From NCBI GenBank assembly GCA_036340235.1, contig JAYYZE010000029.1:1-64000 (forward strand): a stretch of 64,000 nucleotides of DNA, in the 5' to 3' direction. The translations under genes were made by a program, and so were the position numbers. This DNA is from GCA-2862585 sp036340235. Its GTDB lineage: Bacteria; Bacteroidota; Bacteroidia; Flavobacteriales; UBA7312. Shown piece by piece: positions 54,164 through 63,294 of this stretch (positions are counted from its first letter, which is position 1; each line of letters starts with the position of its first letter). Under the pieces are notes generated by a model. The model made no database searches, was not told where the DNA came from, and saw only the letters and a list, made by a program, of their open reading frames with translations.

Positions 54164-54338
54164 GTTGAATTAATTGCCACATTTTGCCCAAATTAGGATT
54201 TTCGGTCCCTCTGTAAACCTGGCCTGTTTCTTCATCAATAAGAATCCACTTTGAGGGGCATTTAGTTATAACTTTCAGTTCTATTGGCTGATTCAATTCT
54301 TTGACTTCAACCTTGTTTATGATTCTTGTTTTTTTCAT
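54153..54338 (-). CDS. Small conserved protein of unknown function
   Basis: 61 residues from the ATG at 54338 (MKKTRIINKV); a start at 54356 would add only six residues. It is basic at the N-terminus and contains the motif WILIDEETGQVYRG and ENPNLGKMWQLI. It reads like a genuine small Bacteroidota protein, but I know no function. Confidence 0.55.
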   Translation of the reverse strand: MKKTRIINKVEVKELNQPIELKVITKCPSKWILIDEETGQVYRGTENPNLGKMWQLIQPTK

Positions 54339-54396
54339 TTTGAATAATAGTTTCAATTTTTCTTATGTCGTCAAGCAAAGTATTCATTTTTGGCAT
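54307..54396 (-). CDS. Possible 29-residue leader ORF
   Basis: An ATG at 54396 opens a 29-codon frame (begins MPKMNTLLDD, charged) that overlaps the start of the 61-residue gene in another frame. It could couple translation of that gene or be chance. Confidence 0.2.
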   Translation of the reverse strand: MPKMNTLLDDIRKIETIIQNEKNKNHKQG

Positions 54397-54521
54397 CGGA
54401 AAGACTTATAAATACTTCAATTTTTTATAAAAAAATGTAAGTTTTTCATCAATTTCTGTCAACACATCCATTCCTGATGCAGTTATCAAAACATCAATAA
54501 ATATTTCATATCCTATTTACT

Positions 54522-54551
54522 AAAAAAAGTCCCAAGCGAGACTTTTTTTTA
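54522..54551 (-). terminator. Terminator overlapping the purC stop
   Basis: A 10-bp stem AAAAAAAGTC / GACTTTTTTT with an 8-base loop begins at the purC stop codon (54549-54551), giving a T run on the minus strand. It ends the phoH-purC transcript. Confidence 0.85.
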
Positions 54552-55493
54552 TTTCAAATAACTTAGAATATTCATTTCAACCCTTGAGAGGACATCATTA
54601 ACATCCTCTTTGACAAATGCATCGCCGGTAATATGCTCAAACAATTCAATGTATCTTTCAGAAACTGATTGACAAAATTCTAGACTCATTTCAGGGATGC
54701 TTTGACCATCCTTTCCTTGAAATCCATTTTCAATAAGCCACTGCCTTACGAACTCCTTGGAAAGTTGTTTTTGAGGTAAACCAGCATTAAGTTTTTCCTC
54801 ATAGCCTTCCATGTAAAAATACCTTGACGAATCTGGTGTATGAATTTCATCAATAAGCGTTATTACGCCATTTTCATCTTTACCAAATTCGTATTTGGTG
54901 TCTACTAAAATAAGTCCTTTTTCGTTTGCCATTTGAGTACCTCTTTCAAAAAGAGCTCTGGTGTATTTTTCTAATTGTATGTATTCAGCTTCTGAAACCA
55001 ACCCTTGAGCTAAGATGTCTTCTTTTGAAATATCTTCATCATGGCCAACTTCGGCTTTGGTAGTTGGAGTAATTATAGGCTGGTCAAATTTTTGGTTTTC
55101 AAGCATGCCATCAGGCATTGAAACACCACATAAGCTTCTTTTACCATCTCTATACTCTCGCCAGGCATGTCCAGTCAAATACCCTCTGATTACCATTTCA
55201 ACCATGTATGGCTGACATTTTTTACCAACAGTTACCGATGGATCAGGACTGGCAACTTTCCAATTAGGAACTATATCAGAAGTAGCATCCAAAAATTTAG
55301 CAGCTATTTGATTCAACACTTGTCCCTTGTAAGGAATACCTTGCGGTAATACGTGATCAAAAGCTGATATCCTATCTGAAGCAACCATCACTAATTGATG
55401 TTCGCCAATTGAATAAACATCCCTTACTTTTCCTTTGTAAAGATATGTTTGATTTGGAAAATTAAAATTGGTTTCAATTATTACATTACTCAT
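54549..55493 (-). CDS. purC: Phosphoribosylaminoimidazole-succinocarboxamide synthase
   Basis: 314 residues. It joins CAIR with aspartate in purine synthesis. Motifs: YKGKVRDVYSIGEHQLVMV, SDRISAFDHVLPQG, EMVIRGYLTG and LILVDTKYEFG. It is longer than the E. coli enzyme (about 237) and resembles the yeast-like long form. It overlaps phoH by 8 bases, so both share an mRNA. Confidence 0.97.
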   Translation of the reverse strand: MSNVIIETNFNFPNQTYLYKGKVRDVYSIGEHQLVMVASDRISAFDHVLPQGIPYKGQVLNQIAAKFLDATSDIVPNWKVASPDPSVTVGKKCQPYMVEMVIRGYLTGHAWREYRDGKRSLCGVSMPDGMLENQKFDQPIITPTTKAEVGHDEDISKEDILAQGLVSEAEYIQLEKYTRALFERGTQMANEKGLILVDTKYEFGKDENGVITLIDEIHTPDSSRYFYMEGYEEKLNAGLPQKQLSKEFVRQWLIENGFQGKDGQSIPEMSLEFCQSVSERYIELFEHITGDAFVKEDVNDVLSRVEMNILSYLK

Positions 55494-56433
55494 TATTATT
55501 ATCGTTTTGTTTATAAGCCTTTATTATTTTTCGTACTAACTCATGTCTTATCACGTCTTTATCGTCTAGTTTTATAATCTCAATGCCCTTGACTCCTTTC
55601 AAAACTGCCAAGGCGTGCAACAAGCCGGACGGTTGTTTATTTGGAAGATCAACCTGTGTTTTATCTCCTGTAATAATAAATTTAGCAGATTTACCCATTC
55701 TTGTCAAAAACATTTTCATTTGCTGTCGCGTAGCATTTTGAGATTCATCCAATATAACAAATGCCTTATCAAGGGTGCGCCCTCTCATGAACGCTAGCGG
55801 AGCTATTTCAATGACTTTATTTTCTATGTGTTCTTTGAGTTTTTCAGCTGGTATCATATCCCTTAGAGCATCATACAATGGCTGTAAATACGGATCAATT
55901 TTTTCTTTTAAATCGCCTGGCAAAAATCCTAAATTCTCTCCAGCCTCTACGGCAGGTCTAGATAGTATAATACGCTTTACCTCCTTGTTTTTGAGCGCTT
56001 TCACTGCAATAGCTACAGCAGTGTATGTTTTACCTGTGCCGGCAGGACCCACTGCGAATAACATGTCGTTTTTTAGTGCAGCATCTACCATTTTACGTTG
56101 ATTGGCTGTTTGTGCTTTGATACTTTTTCCACTTGTACCATGCACTAACACATCATCATTTCCTTCCAAAACAAGCTTATGATTAAGTATAATTCGTTCG
56201 ATGTTACTATTTGTAAGACGTTGATATTTGATAAAATGGGCAAGCATGTTTTTAAACTTTAATTCGAAATTGTCAATATCAGCATTCTCTCCTATCACTT
56301 TAAGAGAATTTCCACGTGCAACAACTTTTATTTTCGTAAAAAAACTTAATATAAAAGCAAGCTTTTTATTATTGGTACCATAAATATCAATGGGGTTGAC
56401 GCCACCTAATTCAATTACTTTTTCGCCCATCAA
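55486..56433 (-). CDS. PhoH family ATPase
   Basis: 315 residues. Walker A GPAGTGKTYTA, Walker B FVILDESQNA, and KFIITGDKTQVDLP are intact, preceded by a KH-like N-terminal domain (LKVIGENADIDNFELKFK). PhoH-like proteins (PhoL) are linked to RNA processing and phosphate stress. It is divergent from the SAM hydroxide adenosyltransferase gene. Confidence 0.93.
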   Translation of the reverse strand: MMGEKVIELGGVNPIDIYGTNNKKLAFILSFFTKIKVVARGNSLKVIGENADIDNFELKFKNMLAHFIKYQRLTNSNIERIILNHKLVLEGNDDVLVHGTSGKSIKAQTANQRKMVDAALKNDMLFAVGPAGTGKTYTAVAIAVKALKNKEVKRIILSRPAVEAGENLGFLPGDLKEKIDPYLQPLYDALRDMIPAEKLKEHIENKVIEIAPLAFMRGRTLDKAFVILDESQNATRQQMKMFLTRMGKSAKFIITGDKTQVDLPNKQPSGLLHALAVLKGVKGIEIIKLDDKDVIRHELVRKIIKAYKQNDNNNE

Positions 56434-56462
56434 TTTAAATTACGAATCATCAAAATATTACT

Positions 56463-56470
56463 TACTTTTG
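56463..56470 (+). promoter_or_regulatory. Promoter -7 box of the SAM adenosyltransferase homologue
   Basis: TACTTTTG matches TAnnTTTG, 55 bases upstream of the ATG at 56526. No TTG at the right distance. Confidence 0.4.
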
Positions 56471-56525
56471 AGCTGACAAAAATAACAACATTTGCTAGAT
56501 TTTTCACTAATAATTCTTCAATTTT

Positions 56526-57314
56526 ATGTCAATCATTACACTCACAACTGATTTAGGTTTAACAGATCATTATGTAAGTGCTATAAAGGCCTCCATAATT
56601 AGGCAACTTGACAATGTAAAAATAGTGGATATTAGTCACCAAATACCCACTTTCAACATAGCTAGTGCGGCCTTTGTTATGAAAAATGTTTACAAAGAAT
56701 TTCCACCTAAAACAATACATATAATAGGTGTCAATGACATTGTCAATAGCGACAGGGGGCATCTTGTAGTTTATGCCGATGATCATTACTTTATTGCAGC
56801 CGATAATGGTATTTTTTCATTGTTGCTGGATGTTAAACCAGATAAGATTATTCAAATTACTGAATCTCATGAGTCTGACAATGAAAACTTTCCAATGAAG
56901 GATGTCTTCGTTAAAGCAGCCTGTCACTTAGCACGTGGTGGAACCATGGAACTCATTGGGTCAATTAAAGAGGATTTTTTTGAAAAACGCTCCAAGCTAA
57001 GTGCCTCAAATGACAAAGACACAATTCGCGGAGCAATCACACATATTGATCACTACGGAAATGTCATTGTAAATATTGAAAAACGTTTATTTTTAGATGT
57101 TGCCAAAAACAGACGTTATACAATTCATTTTGGAAGAAATGAACATTATATTATTAATACGATTCAAAGAAAATTTAATGATGTGCCATTAGGCGATGCC
57201 GTGGCTTTATTTAACTCAACTGGACATTTGACTATTTCCATGAACATGGGAAATGCCGCCTCATTAATGGGGCTTGATATTAACGATACTATCCGTGTTG
57301 AATTTCATGATTAA
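56526..57314 (+). CDS. SAM hydroxide adenosyltransferase (DUF62) homologue
   Basis: 262 residues. It has the N-terminal TLTTDLGLTDHYVSAIKA and the C-terminal beta domain with NSTGHLTISMNMGNAA of the SAM hydroxide adenosyltransferase/fluorinase family. Two landmarks differ: the usual DPGVG reads NDIVN, and the FHGRD motif with its His reads FPMKD. The Arg in SDRGHL and ADNG remain. Such enzymes split SAM to adenosine and methionine; activity here is uncertain. Overlaps the next gene by 8 bases. Confidence 0.85.
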   Translation: MSIITLTTDLGLTDHYVSAIKASIIRQLDNVKIVDISHQIPTFNIASAAFVMKNVYKEFPPKTIHIIGVNDIVNSDRGHLVVYADDHYFIAADNGIFSLLLDVKPDKIIQITESHESDNENFPMKDVFVKAACHLARGGTMELIGSIKEDFFEKRSKLSASNDKDTIRGAITHIDHYGNVIVNIEKRLFLDVAKNRRYTIHFGRNEHYIINTIQRKFNDVPLGDAVALFNSTGHLTISMNMGNAASLMGLDINDTIRVEFHD

Positions 57315-57594
57315 ACGCATAGTTAAGCTAGAAATAGACCCCATGAAAAGAGACGAATTCATACGTCTTTTTGAAAAAATTAACAAACAAATTGTTGACT
57401 TTGATGGATGTATCTCTGTTGATTTATTAGCAGACATTCATGCCAATCAAATTTTTCTCACTTACAGCACTTGGTTGTCCAAAAAGCACCTTGATAAATA
57501 CCGAAATTCAACATTTTTCAAAGAAAACTGGAAGAAAGTGAAGCCACTATTTGTTAACAAACCTCTCGCTTGGAGCGTGAGAGAGATTTTATAA
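57307..57594 (+). CDS. Antibiotic biosynthesis monooxygenase (ABM) domain protein
   Basis: 95 residues from ATG 57307; the frame's earlier start at 57274 lies in the preceding gene. It has the small dimeric alpha-beta barrel (MIKRIVKLEIDPMKRDEFI, FDGCISVDLL, FFKENWKKVKPLF) of ABM proteins. The role is unknown. Its last bases contain the gldF promoter. Confidence 0.75.
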   Translation: MIKRIVKLEIDPMKRDEFIRLFEKINKQIVDFDGCISVDLLADIHANQIFLTYSTWLSKKHLDKYRNSTFFKENWKKVKPLFVNKPLAWSVREIL

Positions 57595-57599
57595 ATTTG
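57570..57599 (+). promoter_or_regulatory. gldF promoter giving a leaderless mRNA
   Basis: TTG (57570-57572), 19-base spacer, TAAATTTG (57592-57599), then TCAA and the gldF ATG at 57604. Transcription should begin at or next to the start codon. It overlaps the stop of the ABM gene. Confidence 0.7.
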
Positions 57600-57603
57600 T
57601 CAA

Positions 57604-58329
57604 ATGTTACCACTCATAAAAAAAGAAATCACTTCGTTTTTTAGTCATCCTTCAGGAACAATTATTATTTTGTCTTTTCTTTTTGCAAATGGCGGTTTAA
57701 TGTGGTTATACCCAAGCGATTTAAACATCATAGATTCTGGTTTCGCCCAAATGGATGGTCTTTTTACTCTATCTCCATTTCTTTTTGTAGTTTTTATTCC
57801 AGCATTGTGCATGCGCTTGTTTTCTGATGATTACAAAGATGGGACAATTGAAATCTTAAAAACCTTACCCATTTCTACACAAAAAATGGTGTTAGCAAAG
57901 TATCTTTCAGCTGTCGCAATTGTATTTTTTGCTATAGTCCCATCTATAATATATGTTGTTAGTATTTTCTTTTTATCAGATCCTTTAGGAAATATCGATA
58001 TTGCTGGAACAATTAGCTCGTATCTTGGTCTTATTTTATTGTCTGCTATGTTTGTTTCTATAGGTCTTTTTGCATCATCTACAACAAGTAATCAAATAGT
58101 ATCACTATTAATTGCCATACTTATTTGTTCAATGTTTTATTTTGGGTTTGATCTTTTGGCAAGAGGATTTAGTCATGGTTTTGTTCAACTTTTTATTGAA
58201 AACATTGGTGCAGACTACCATTACCGTAGTCTAAGCAAAGGTGTGATTGACAGTAGAGATATCATTTATTTCGTATCGCTTATTGTCATTTTTTTGCAAT
58301 CTACTATTTTTGTAATAAGAGAAAAATAA
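57604..58329 (+). CDS. gldF: Gliding motility ABC transporter permease GldF
   Basis: 241 residues with about six membrane helices and the ABC-2 permease pattern (SDDYKDGTIEILKTLPISTQKMVLAKYL). In Flavobacterium johnsoniae GldF works with GldA (ATPase) and GldG and is needed for gliding. gldA is not in the window. It is immediately followed by gldG with no gap. Confidence 0.95.
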   Translation: MLPLIKKEITSFFSHPSGTIIILSFLFANGGLMWLYPSDLNIIDSGFAQMDGLFTLSPFLFVVFIPALCMRLFSDDYKDGTIEILKTLPISTQKMVLAKYLSAVAIVFFAIVPSIIYVVSIFFLSDPLGNIDIAGTISSYLGLILLSAMFVSIGLFASSTTSNQIVSLLIAILICSMFYFGFDLLARGFSHGFVQLFIENIGADYHYRSLSKGVIDSRDIIYFVSLIVIFLQSTIFVIREK

Positions 58330-60054
58330 ATGAAAAAACACCATAAAAAGAATCTTTTCATAAATATATTACTGATTATTTCAATTAATTTAACCGCTTA
58401 TTTCTTCTACTTTCGATTTGATTTAACTGAAGAGAAAAAATACTCCATAAATCCAACTACAAAGAAATTACTTACATCTTTAGATGACATCACCTACATC
58501 AAAGTATATTTAGATGGCGATTTGCCAGCTGGTTTTATCAGACTAAAAAACACTACTATAGATTTACTTGAAGAATACAGAAACCTAAGTCAGTTTATTG
58601 AATACGAATTTATCAATCCGAATGAATTAAACACCGACACCGAAAAAAAACAGCTTTATAGAGAACTATCAGAAAACGGTTTAGAAGCTACCAATCTTCA
58701 AATCCAAGGTAAAAATAGTAATAGCGAACAACTTATTTTTCCAGGTGCAATAATTTTTTACAAAGGCAAAAGTATCTCTTTAAACCTTCTTCAAAACCAA
58801 ATTGGTACTGACCCTCAAACGGTATTGAATAACTCCATAGAAAATGCCGAATTCGAATTTACAAATGCTCTGTTCAAACTGACCAAAGATTACAAACCAA
58901 AAATTGCTTTTCTACAAGGACACAATGAACTTGACGAACTACAAACGGCCGATATACATCACTCTCTTGGGAATAATCGTGGCTCGTTGTCAGAATATTT
59001 TCAGGTAGAACACATCAACATTAGAGATTATGAAGTGTATTCAAATCAAGGCCCTTCTCTTGAAAAGCAATTAAATCGATTAAATCGATACAAAGCATTG
59101 ATAATTGCTAAACCTAGTCGTTCGTTTTCTGAAGTGGACAAATTTTTAATTGATCAATTCATAATGAATGGTGGCAAAACATTGTGGTTAATTGATGGTG
59201 TCGTAATGGATATGGACAGCTTAAAAGGTAAACGTTCATACACCATGGCCATTCCAAATGATTTGAATCTATCAGATATGTTGTTCAGATACGGTGTTCG
59301 AATAAACTACGATTTGATAATGGATTTTCAATCTGATAAAATCCCCGTTGTGGTTGGCTATCAAGGCGATATACCGCAGCAACAGCTACTGCCTTGGCTC
59401 TATTCTCCCATTGTTATTCCCAAAAATAAGCATACTATTGTAAAAAACATTGACGGCATAAAGAGTATGTTTGCTAGCTCAATGGATACCATTCGTGTAG
59501 CCAATGTCAAAAAAACACCACTGCTTTTTTCATCTCCATACTCCAAACTCCCTAAAGCACCACACAGAGTAAGTTTAAATATTTTACAACAAGAACCCTC
59601 ACTAGATCAGTACAATAATGGTAAAATCCCCTTAGCTTATCTTCTCGAGGGAGAATTTGAATCAGTTTTTAAAAATAGACTTGCACCTTCAGGCGATAAT
59701 TTTGCAGTAAAAACAAAGAGTAACAGTAACAAAATGATTGTAATTGGTGATGGTGACATTATTAAAAATCATGTCAATTCATCCAATCAAGCATATCCTT
59801 TAGGCTACAACCATTATAGCAAAACTCAATATAACGGCAACAAACAGCTTATAATCAACGCATTAAATTACATGCTAGGAAATGAGGGATTGATAGATAT
59901 TCGATCAAAAGAAATTAGCTTACGCTTATTGAATAAAAAAGAAGCTGTTGAAAACAAGTTAAGATGGCAATTGATAAATCTTATCATTCCTATTTTTTTA
60001 GTCAGTTTATCAATTACATTGATTTTACAAATTAGAAAACGAAAATTTGGATGA
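58330..60054 (+). CDS. gldG: Gliding motility ABC transporter component GldG
   Basis: 574 residues with a membrane helix near each end (about 9-29 and 545-565) and a large periplasmic part containing FLQGHNELDELQTADI and LWLIDGVVMDMDSLKG. This matches the GldG family. The start abuts the gldF stop and the end overlaps the next gene by 4 bases. Confidence 0.94.
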   Translation: MKKHHKKNLFINILLIISINLTAYFFYFRFDLTEEKKYSINPTTKKLLTSLDDITYIKVYLDGDLPAGFIRLKNTTIDLLEEYRNLSQFIEYEFINPNELNTDTEKKQLYRELSENGLEATNLQIQGKNSNSEQLIFPGAIIFYKGKSISLNLLQNQIGTDPQTVLNNSIENAEFEFTNALFKLTKDYKPKIAFLQGHNELDELQTADIHHSLGNNRGSLSEYFQVEHINIRDYEVYSNQGPSLEKQLNRLNRYKALIIAKPSRSFSEVDKFLIDQFIMNGGKTLWLIDGVVMDMDSLKGKRSYTMAIPNDLNLSDMLFRYGVRINYDLIMDFQSDKIPVVVGYQGDIPQQQLLPWLYSPIVIPKNKHTIVKNIDGIKSMFASSMDTIRVANVKKTPLLFSSPYSKLPKAPHRVSLNILQQEPSLDQYNNGKIPLAYLLEGEFESVFKNRLAPSGDNFAVKTKSNSNKMIVIGDGDIIKNHVNSSNQAYPLGYNHYSKTQYNGNKQLIINALNYMLGNEGLIDIRSKEISLRLLNKKEAVENKLRWQLINLIIPIFLVSLSITLILQIRKRKFG

Positions 60055-61049
60055 AAAAATTAGCCTTATTCTTTGGTTTTTTATTACTAATCTTCATTGC
60101 CACAAGGTATCAATCTAAAAAAAACACTTTTGACCAGGCATTAAGTGATTTTTCTGTGGAAGACACAGCCTCCATTACCAAAGTATTTTTTGCTGATAAA
60201 TACAACCATACGGTTACTCTTAACAAAGTTAAAAGCGAATGGCTAGTGGAAGAAAAGTATCCCATACGAAAAGACGCTTTGAAATACCTGTTAAGTACAA
60301 TCAAAAACTTAAGGGTAAAACATCCTGTAAGTAATAGTTTACATGATAAAATCGTAAAGAACTTGGCCACCTCATCAGTCAAAGTAGAAATATTTACTAA
60401 AAACGAAAAAGAAGCATTTAAAACCTACTTCGTGGGTGGCGAGTCGAAGGACATGATTGGCAGCTACATGCTTATGGAAAATTCGAACAGGGCATTTGTT
60501 GTGTACTTACCTGGCTTTAATGGTTTTTTAGCACCCCGCTACAATATAGACGGCACCGTCATAAGTTCTGATTTGTGGCGAGATAGAACAATATTTAGTA
60601 TTTCCAATAACGAGCTAAAATCCGTCAAGGTTATCAATCATGAAGATTCACTGTCATCCTTTCGAATAGAACGTGTGGCCAATCAATTTTTTCTTACAAA
60701 GAACAATGAAACAAAAAGCATCTCTGCCAAAAATGGAGTCAAATATTTCAATCTTTTCAAGCAAGTAAACTGTGAGGGCTTCATGAATGATTTTTCGCTC
60801 AAAGACTCTATACTCAACTCAAAACCATTTTACACCATTGAAGTTCAAAAAATCGATAATCAATCAGTTATTTTAAAATGTTATCACAAAGAACTTGACC
60901 GCATCAACTACAAAGAACTCAACGATAAAGAAGAAACCTATGATACCGACAGACTATACGCTCAATTGAATGACGATTTCATTTTGATACAGTTCTATGT
61001 ATTTGACAAAATCCTATTGAGAGCACCGAATTTTAGTGTTGAAAAGTAG
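60051..61049 (+). CDS. DUF4340-like membrane-anchored protein
   Basis: 332 residues. An N-terminal helix (about 3-19) is followed by a periplasmic part (WLVEEKYPIRKDALKYLLSTI, YNIDGTVISSDLWRDRTIF) that resembles DUF4340, often found with GldG-like ABC systems. It overlaps gldG by 4 bases and lies 72 bases before dnaN, so it is probably a further part of the Gld transporter. Confidence 0.7.
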   Translation: MKKLALFFGFLLLIFIATRYQSKKNTFDQALSDFSVEDTASITKVFFADKYNHTVTLNKVKSEWLVEEKYPIRKDALKYLLSTIKNLRVKHPVSNSLHDKIVKNLATSSVKVEIFTKNEKEAFKTYFVGGESKDMIGSYMLMENSNRAFVVYLPGFNGFLAPRYNIDGTVISSDLWRDRTIFSISNNELKSVKVINHEDSLSSFRIERVANQFFLTKNNETKSISAKNGVKYFNLFKQVNCEGFMNDFSLKDSILNSKPFYTIEVQKIDNQSVILKCYHKELDRINYKELNDKEETYDTDRLYAQLNDDFILIQFYVFDKILLRAPNFSVEK

Positions 61050-61063
61050 TTAATAATTTACCC

Positions 61064-61092
61064 TTGCCAAGAAAGGAAATCAATTATATTTG
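61064..61092 (+). promoter_or_regulatory. Promoter of dnaN
   Basis: TTG (61064-61066), 18-base spacer, TATATTTG (61085-61092), then 29 bases to the dnaN ATG. A full match to the Bacteroidota promoter. Confidence 0.8.
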
Positions 61093-61121
61093 CTCTCTTT
61101 AATGTTTTTTAAACACTGAAT

Positions 61122-62243
61122 ATGAAGTTTATTGTTTCAAGCGCCCAGCTGTTAAAACACTTACAAAGCATTAGTGGCGTATTAAATACCACCAACACCC
61201 TTCCGATTTTAGATAATTTTCTTTTTGAAATTTCTGATAATACACTTACTATTTCTGCTTCAGATCTAGAAACAACAATGAAGACAAAGGTAAAGAACGC
61301 ACAAGCCGATAACGACGGTCACATAGCAATACCTGCGAAACTTCTCATTGACACCCTTAAAACATTTTCCGATCAACCACTCACTTTTTTGATTGACGAA
61401 TCGTCATATGGCATTGAAATAAGCTCTGAAAATGGCAAGTTCAAACTTGCTGGCCAAAATGGTGCTGAGTTTCCAAGCTTACCATCTATGGATTCTTCGT
61501 CCCAAACAAGTATGCCTTCCCATGTGCTTTCATCGGCCATCAACAAGACTCTTTTTGCAACTGGAAATGATGAATTAAGACCTATCATGTCAGGTGTGTT
61601 TTGTGAACTTTCTTCAGACGGATGTACTTTTGTTGCTACTGATGCCCATAAGCTTGTCAAATACAAGAGAGTCGATACAAAAGCTGAACAAACCGTATCT
61701 TTTATATTGCCAAAAAAACCATTAACCCTTCTAAAAAACACTTTACTAAGTGAAGGACAAGTAATTATTGAATACAACGAAACCAATGCTTACTTCAAAT
61801 TTGATGATATTGAACTTGTTTGTAGGCTGATTGATGGAAAATATCCTAACTATGAAGCAGTTATTCCCAAAGAAAACCCTAACGTGTTGACCATTGACAG
61901 AATTGAGTTTTACAATTCCATTCGTAGAGTGGGTATTTTTGCTAGTAAATCGACTCATCAAATTCGCTTAAAAATCGCGGGTTCTGAATTACAAATTTCA
62001 TCTGAAGATTTAGACTTTTCAAACGAAGCATTTGAACGCTTGAACTGTCAGTATGCTGGAGAGGATATTGAAATAGGCTTCAACTCCCGTTTCCTATTAG
62101 AGATGATAAGTAATCTTGAGTCAGAACAAGTCAATTTGGAAATGAGTTCCTCTAACAGGGCTGGTATAATTATTCCACAAGATGGTGTAGAGGAAAATGA
62201 AGAAATTCTCATGCTAGTCATGCCAGTAATGTTAAATCAATAA
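61122..62243 (+). CDS. dnaN: DNA polymerase III subunit beta (sliding clamp)
   Basis: 373 residues, normal length, with the three clamp repeats (LPILDNFLFEI, GNDELRPIMSGVFCEL, FLLEMISNLE) and the C-terminal VMPVML. It holds the replicative polymerase on DNA. It is 33 kb from dnaA, so the common dnaA-dnaN pairing is broken, as is usual in this phylum. Confidence 0.98.
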   Translation: MKFIVSSAQLLKHLQSISGVLNTTNTLPILDNFLFEISDNTLTISASDLETTMKTKVKNAQADNDGHIAIPAKLLIDTLKTFSDQPLTFLIDESSYGIEISSENGKFKLAGQNGAEFPSLPSMDSSSQTSMPSHVLSSAINKTLFATGNDELRPIMSGVFCELSSDGCTFVATDAHKLVKYKRVDTKAEQTVSFILPKKPLTLLKNTLLSEGQVIIEYNETNAYFKFDDIELVCRLIDGKYPNYEAVIPKENPNVLTIDRIEFYNSIRRVGIFASKSTHQIRLKIAGSELQISSEDLDFSNEAFERLNCQYAGEDIEIGFNSRFLLEMISNLESEQVNLEMSSSNRAGIIIPQDGVEENEEILMLVMPVMLNQ

Positions 62244-62276
62244 TTCTTAACTATATTAGCCAAAAAATACAGTAGT

Positions 62277-63164
62277 ATGAAAAAGATCATTCTTTTAATG
62301 CTGATTACCTACAGCACTCAAGTTTATTCTCAATTTGATAAAGGCCAATGGTACATTGGTGCCTCAACTAACAACATTAGCTTTAGTTCAAGTAGTAATT
62401 CTGAAAACAAATTAGATGTTGTCTTTACAGGATTTAGCGATACCCTAGTCAACGAAACCGACAGCTTAAATCTAGCTTTTCTCTTTCCTTATTCCTACCA
62501 ACTCGATCAAGATAAGCTGACCGAAGTCAATATAAATCTGAAAGGGGGTTATTTTATAGCAGATCAATTCATGTTAGGAATAGGTTTTGGGTTTGAAAAT
62601 GAATCTAGCGTATTTAAAACCAATGCCGATTCAAAGTTAGAAAACGCTAGTTTAGCTGATAGTTTGATGGGTCTATGGTTTGAGGATTTACCAAACGTAA
62701 GTGAATATGGGCTTAACTACGAAAATCACTACAACGAGCTTTACTTCCTATTATATGCGTCAGCAGAGAACGACGTAACCATTTCCAAATCTATGATAAG
62801 TGTCGCCCCTTTCGCAAGGTATAACTTCAAACTTAGAAAAGGAAACGCTATTTATCTGGATGGTTCTTTTCGATATGCATTCGGTAACGAGGAAGCAAAG
62901 TCTGCACTCAGCTCAATATCAACAACTACTGATTACACCGCAACTACCATTAACTTTGGTTTAGGCTTCTGTGCTTTTTTAGCTGGAAATTTCACTCTAG
63001 AGCCTCAACTAAACTACTATTTAAACAACACTGAGATTAGCACAACAGAGGAAACGCCCCACCCTATTTTGAGCTATGCTGATATGGGAGAAAGAGAAAC
63101 AAAGCGAATAACATCTGGTTCAGGTTTTAACTTTTCAGTTGGCTTTTCTTACTATTTTAAATAA
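62277..63164 (+). CDS. Outer-membrane beta-barrel protein
   Basis: 295 residues. A signal peptide (MKKIILLMLITYSTQVYSQ) is followed by alternating beta-strand sequence (INLKGGYFIADQFMLGIGFG) ending in an aromatic residue (FSVGFSYYFK), typical of small outer-membrane barrels. Function unknown. It is 33 bases after dnaN. Confidence 0.8.
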   Translation: MKKIILLMLITYSTQVYSQFDKGQWYIGASTNNISFSSSSNSENKLDVVFTGFSDTLVNETDSLNLAFLFPYSYQLDQDKLTEVNINLKGGYFIADQFMLGIGFGFENESSVFKTNADSKLENASLADSLMGLWFEDLPNVSEYGLNYENHYNELYFLLYASAENDVTISKSMISVAPFARYNFKLRKGNAIYLDGSFRYAFGNEEAKSALSSISTTTDYTATTINFGLGFCAFLAGNFTLEPQLNYYLNNTEISTTEETPHPILSYADMGERETKRITSGSGFNFSVGFSYYFK

Positions 63165-63165
63165 A

Positions 63166-63291
63166 CTAGTTTACCTGCCATTGGCTCATATCAAGTTGGC
63201 CCGAATCTATACATGCAGAATACCTTCTCTTATCAGCATTAACTGAAAATGTTTCCAGCAAATCAATGTGCCTTAGGAAAAAGTCATTCAT
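63166..63291 (-). CDS. Unannotated 41-residue ORF downstream of comB
   Basis: ATG 63291 to TAG 63166. Mixed charged composition (begins MNDFFLRHIDLLETFS) without a membrane helix. It starts 3 bases after the stop of the 38-residue ORF, suggesting one mRNA with comB. No family recognised; coding status is inferred only from this tight spacing and protein-like composition. Confidence 0.4.
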   Translation of the reverse strand: MNDFFLRHIDLLETFSVNADKRRYSACIDSGQLDMSQWQVN

Positions 63292-63294
63292 ACT

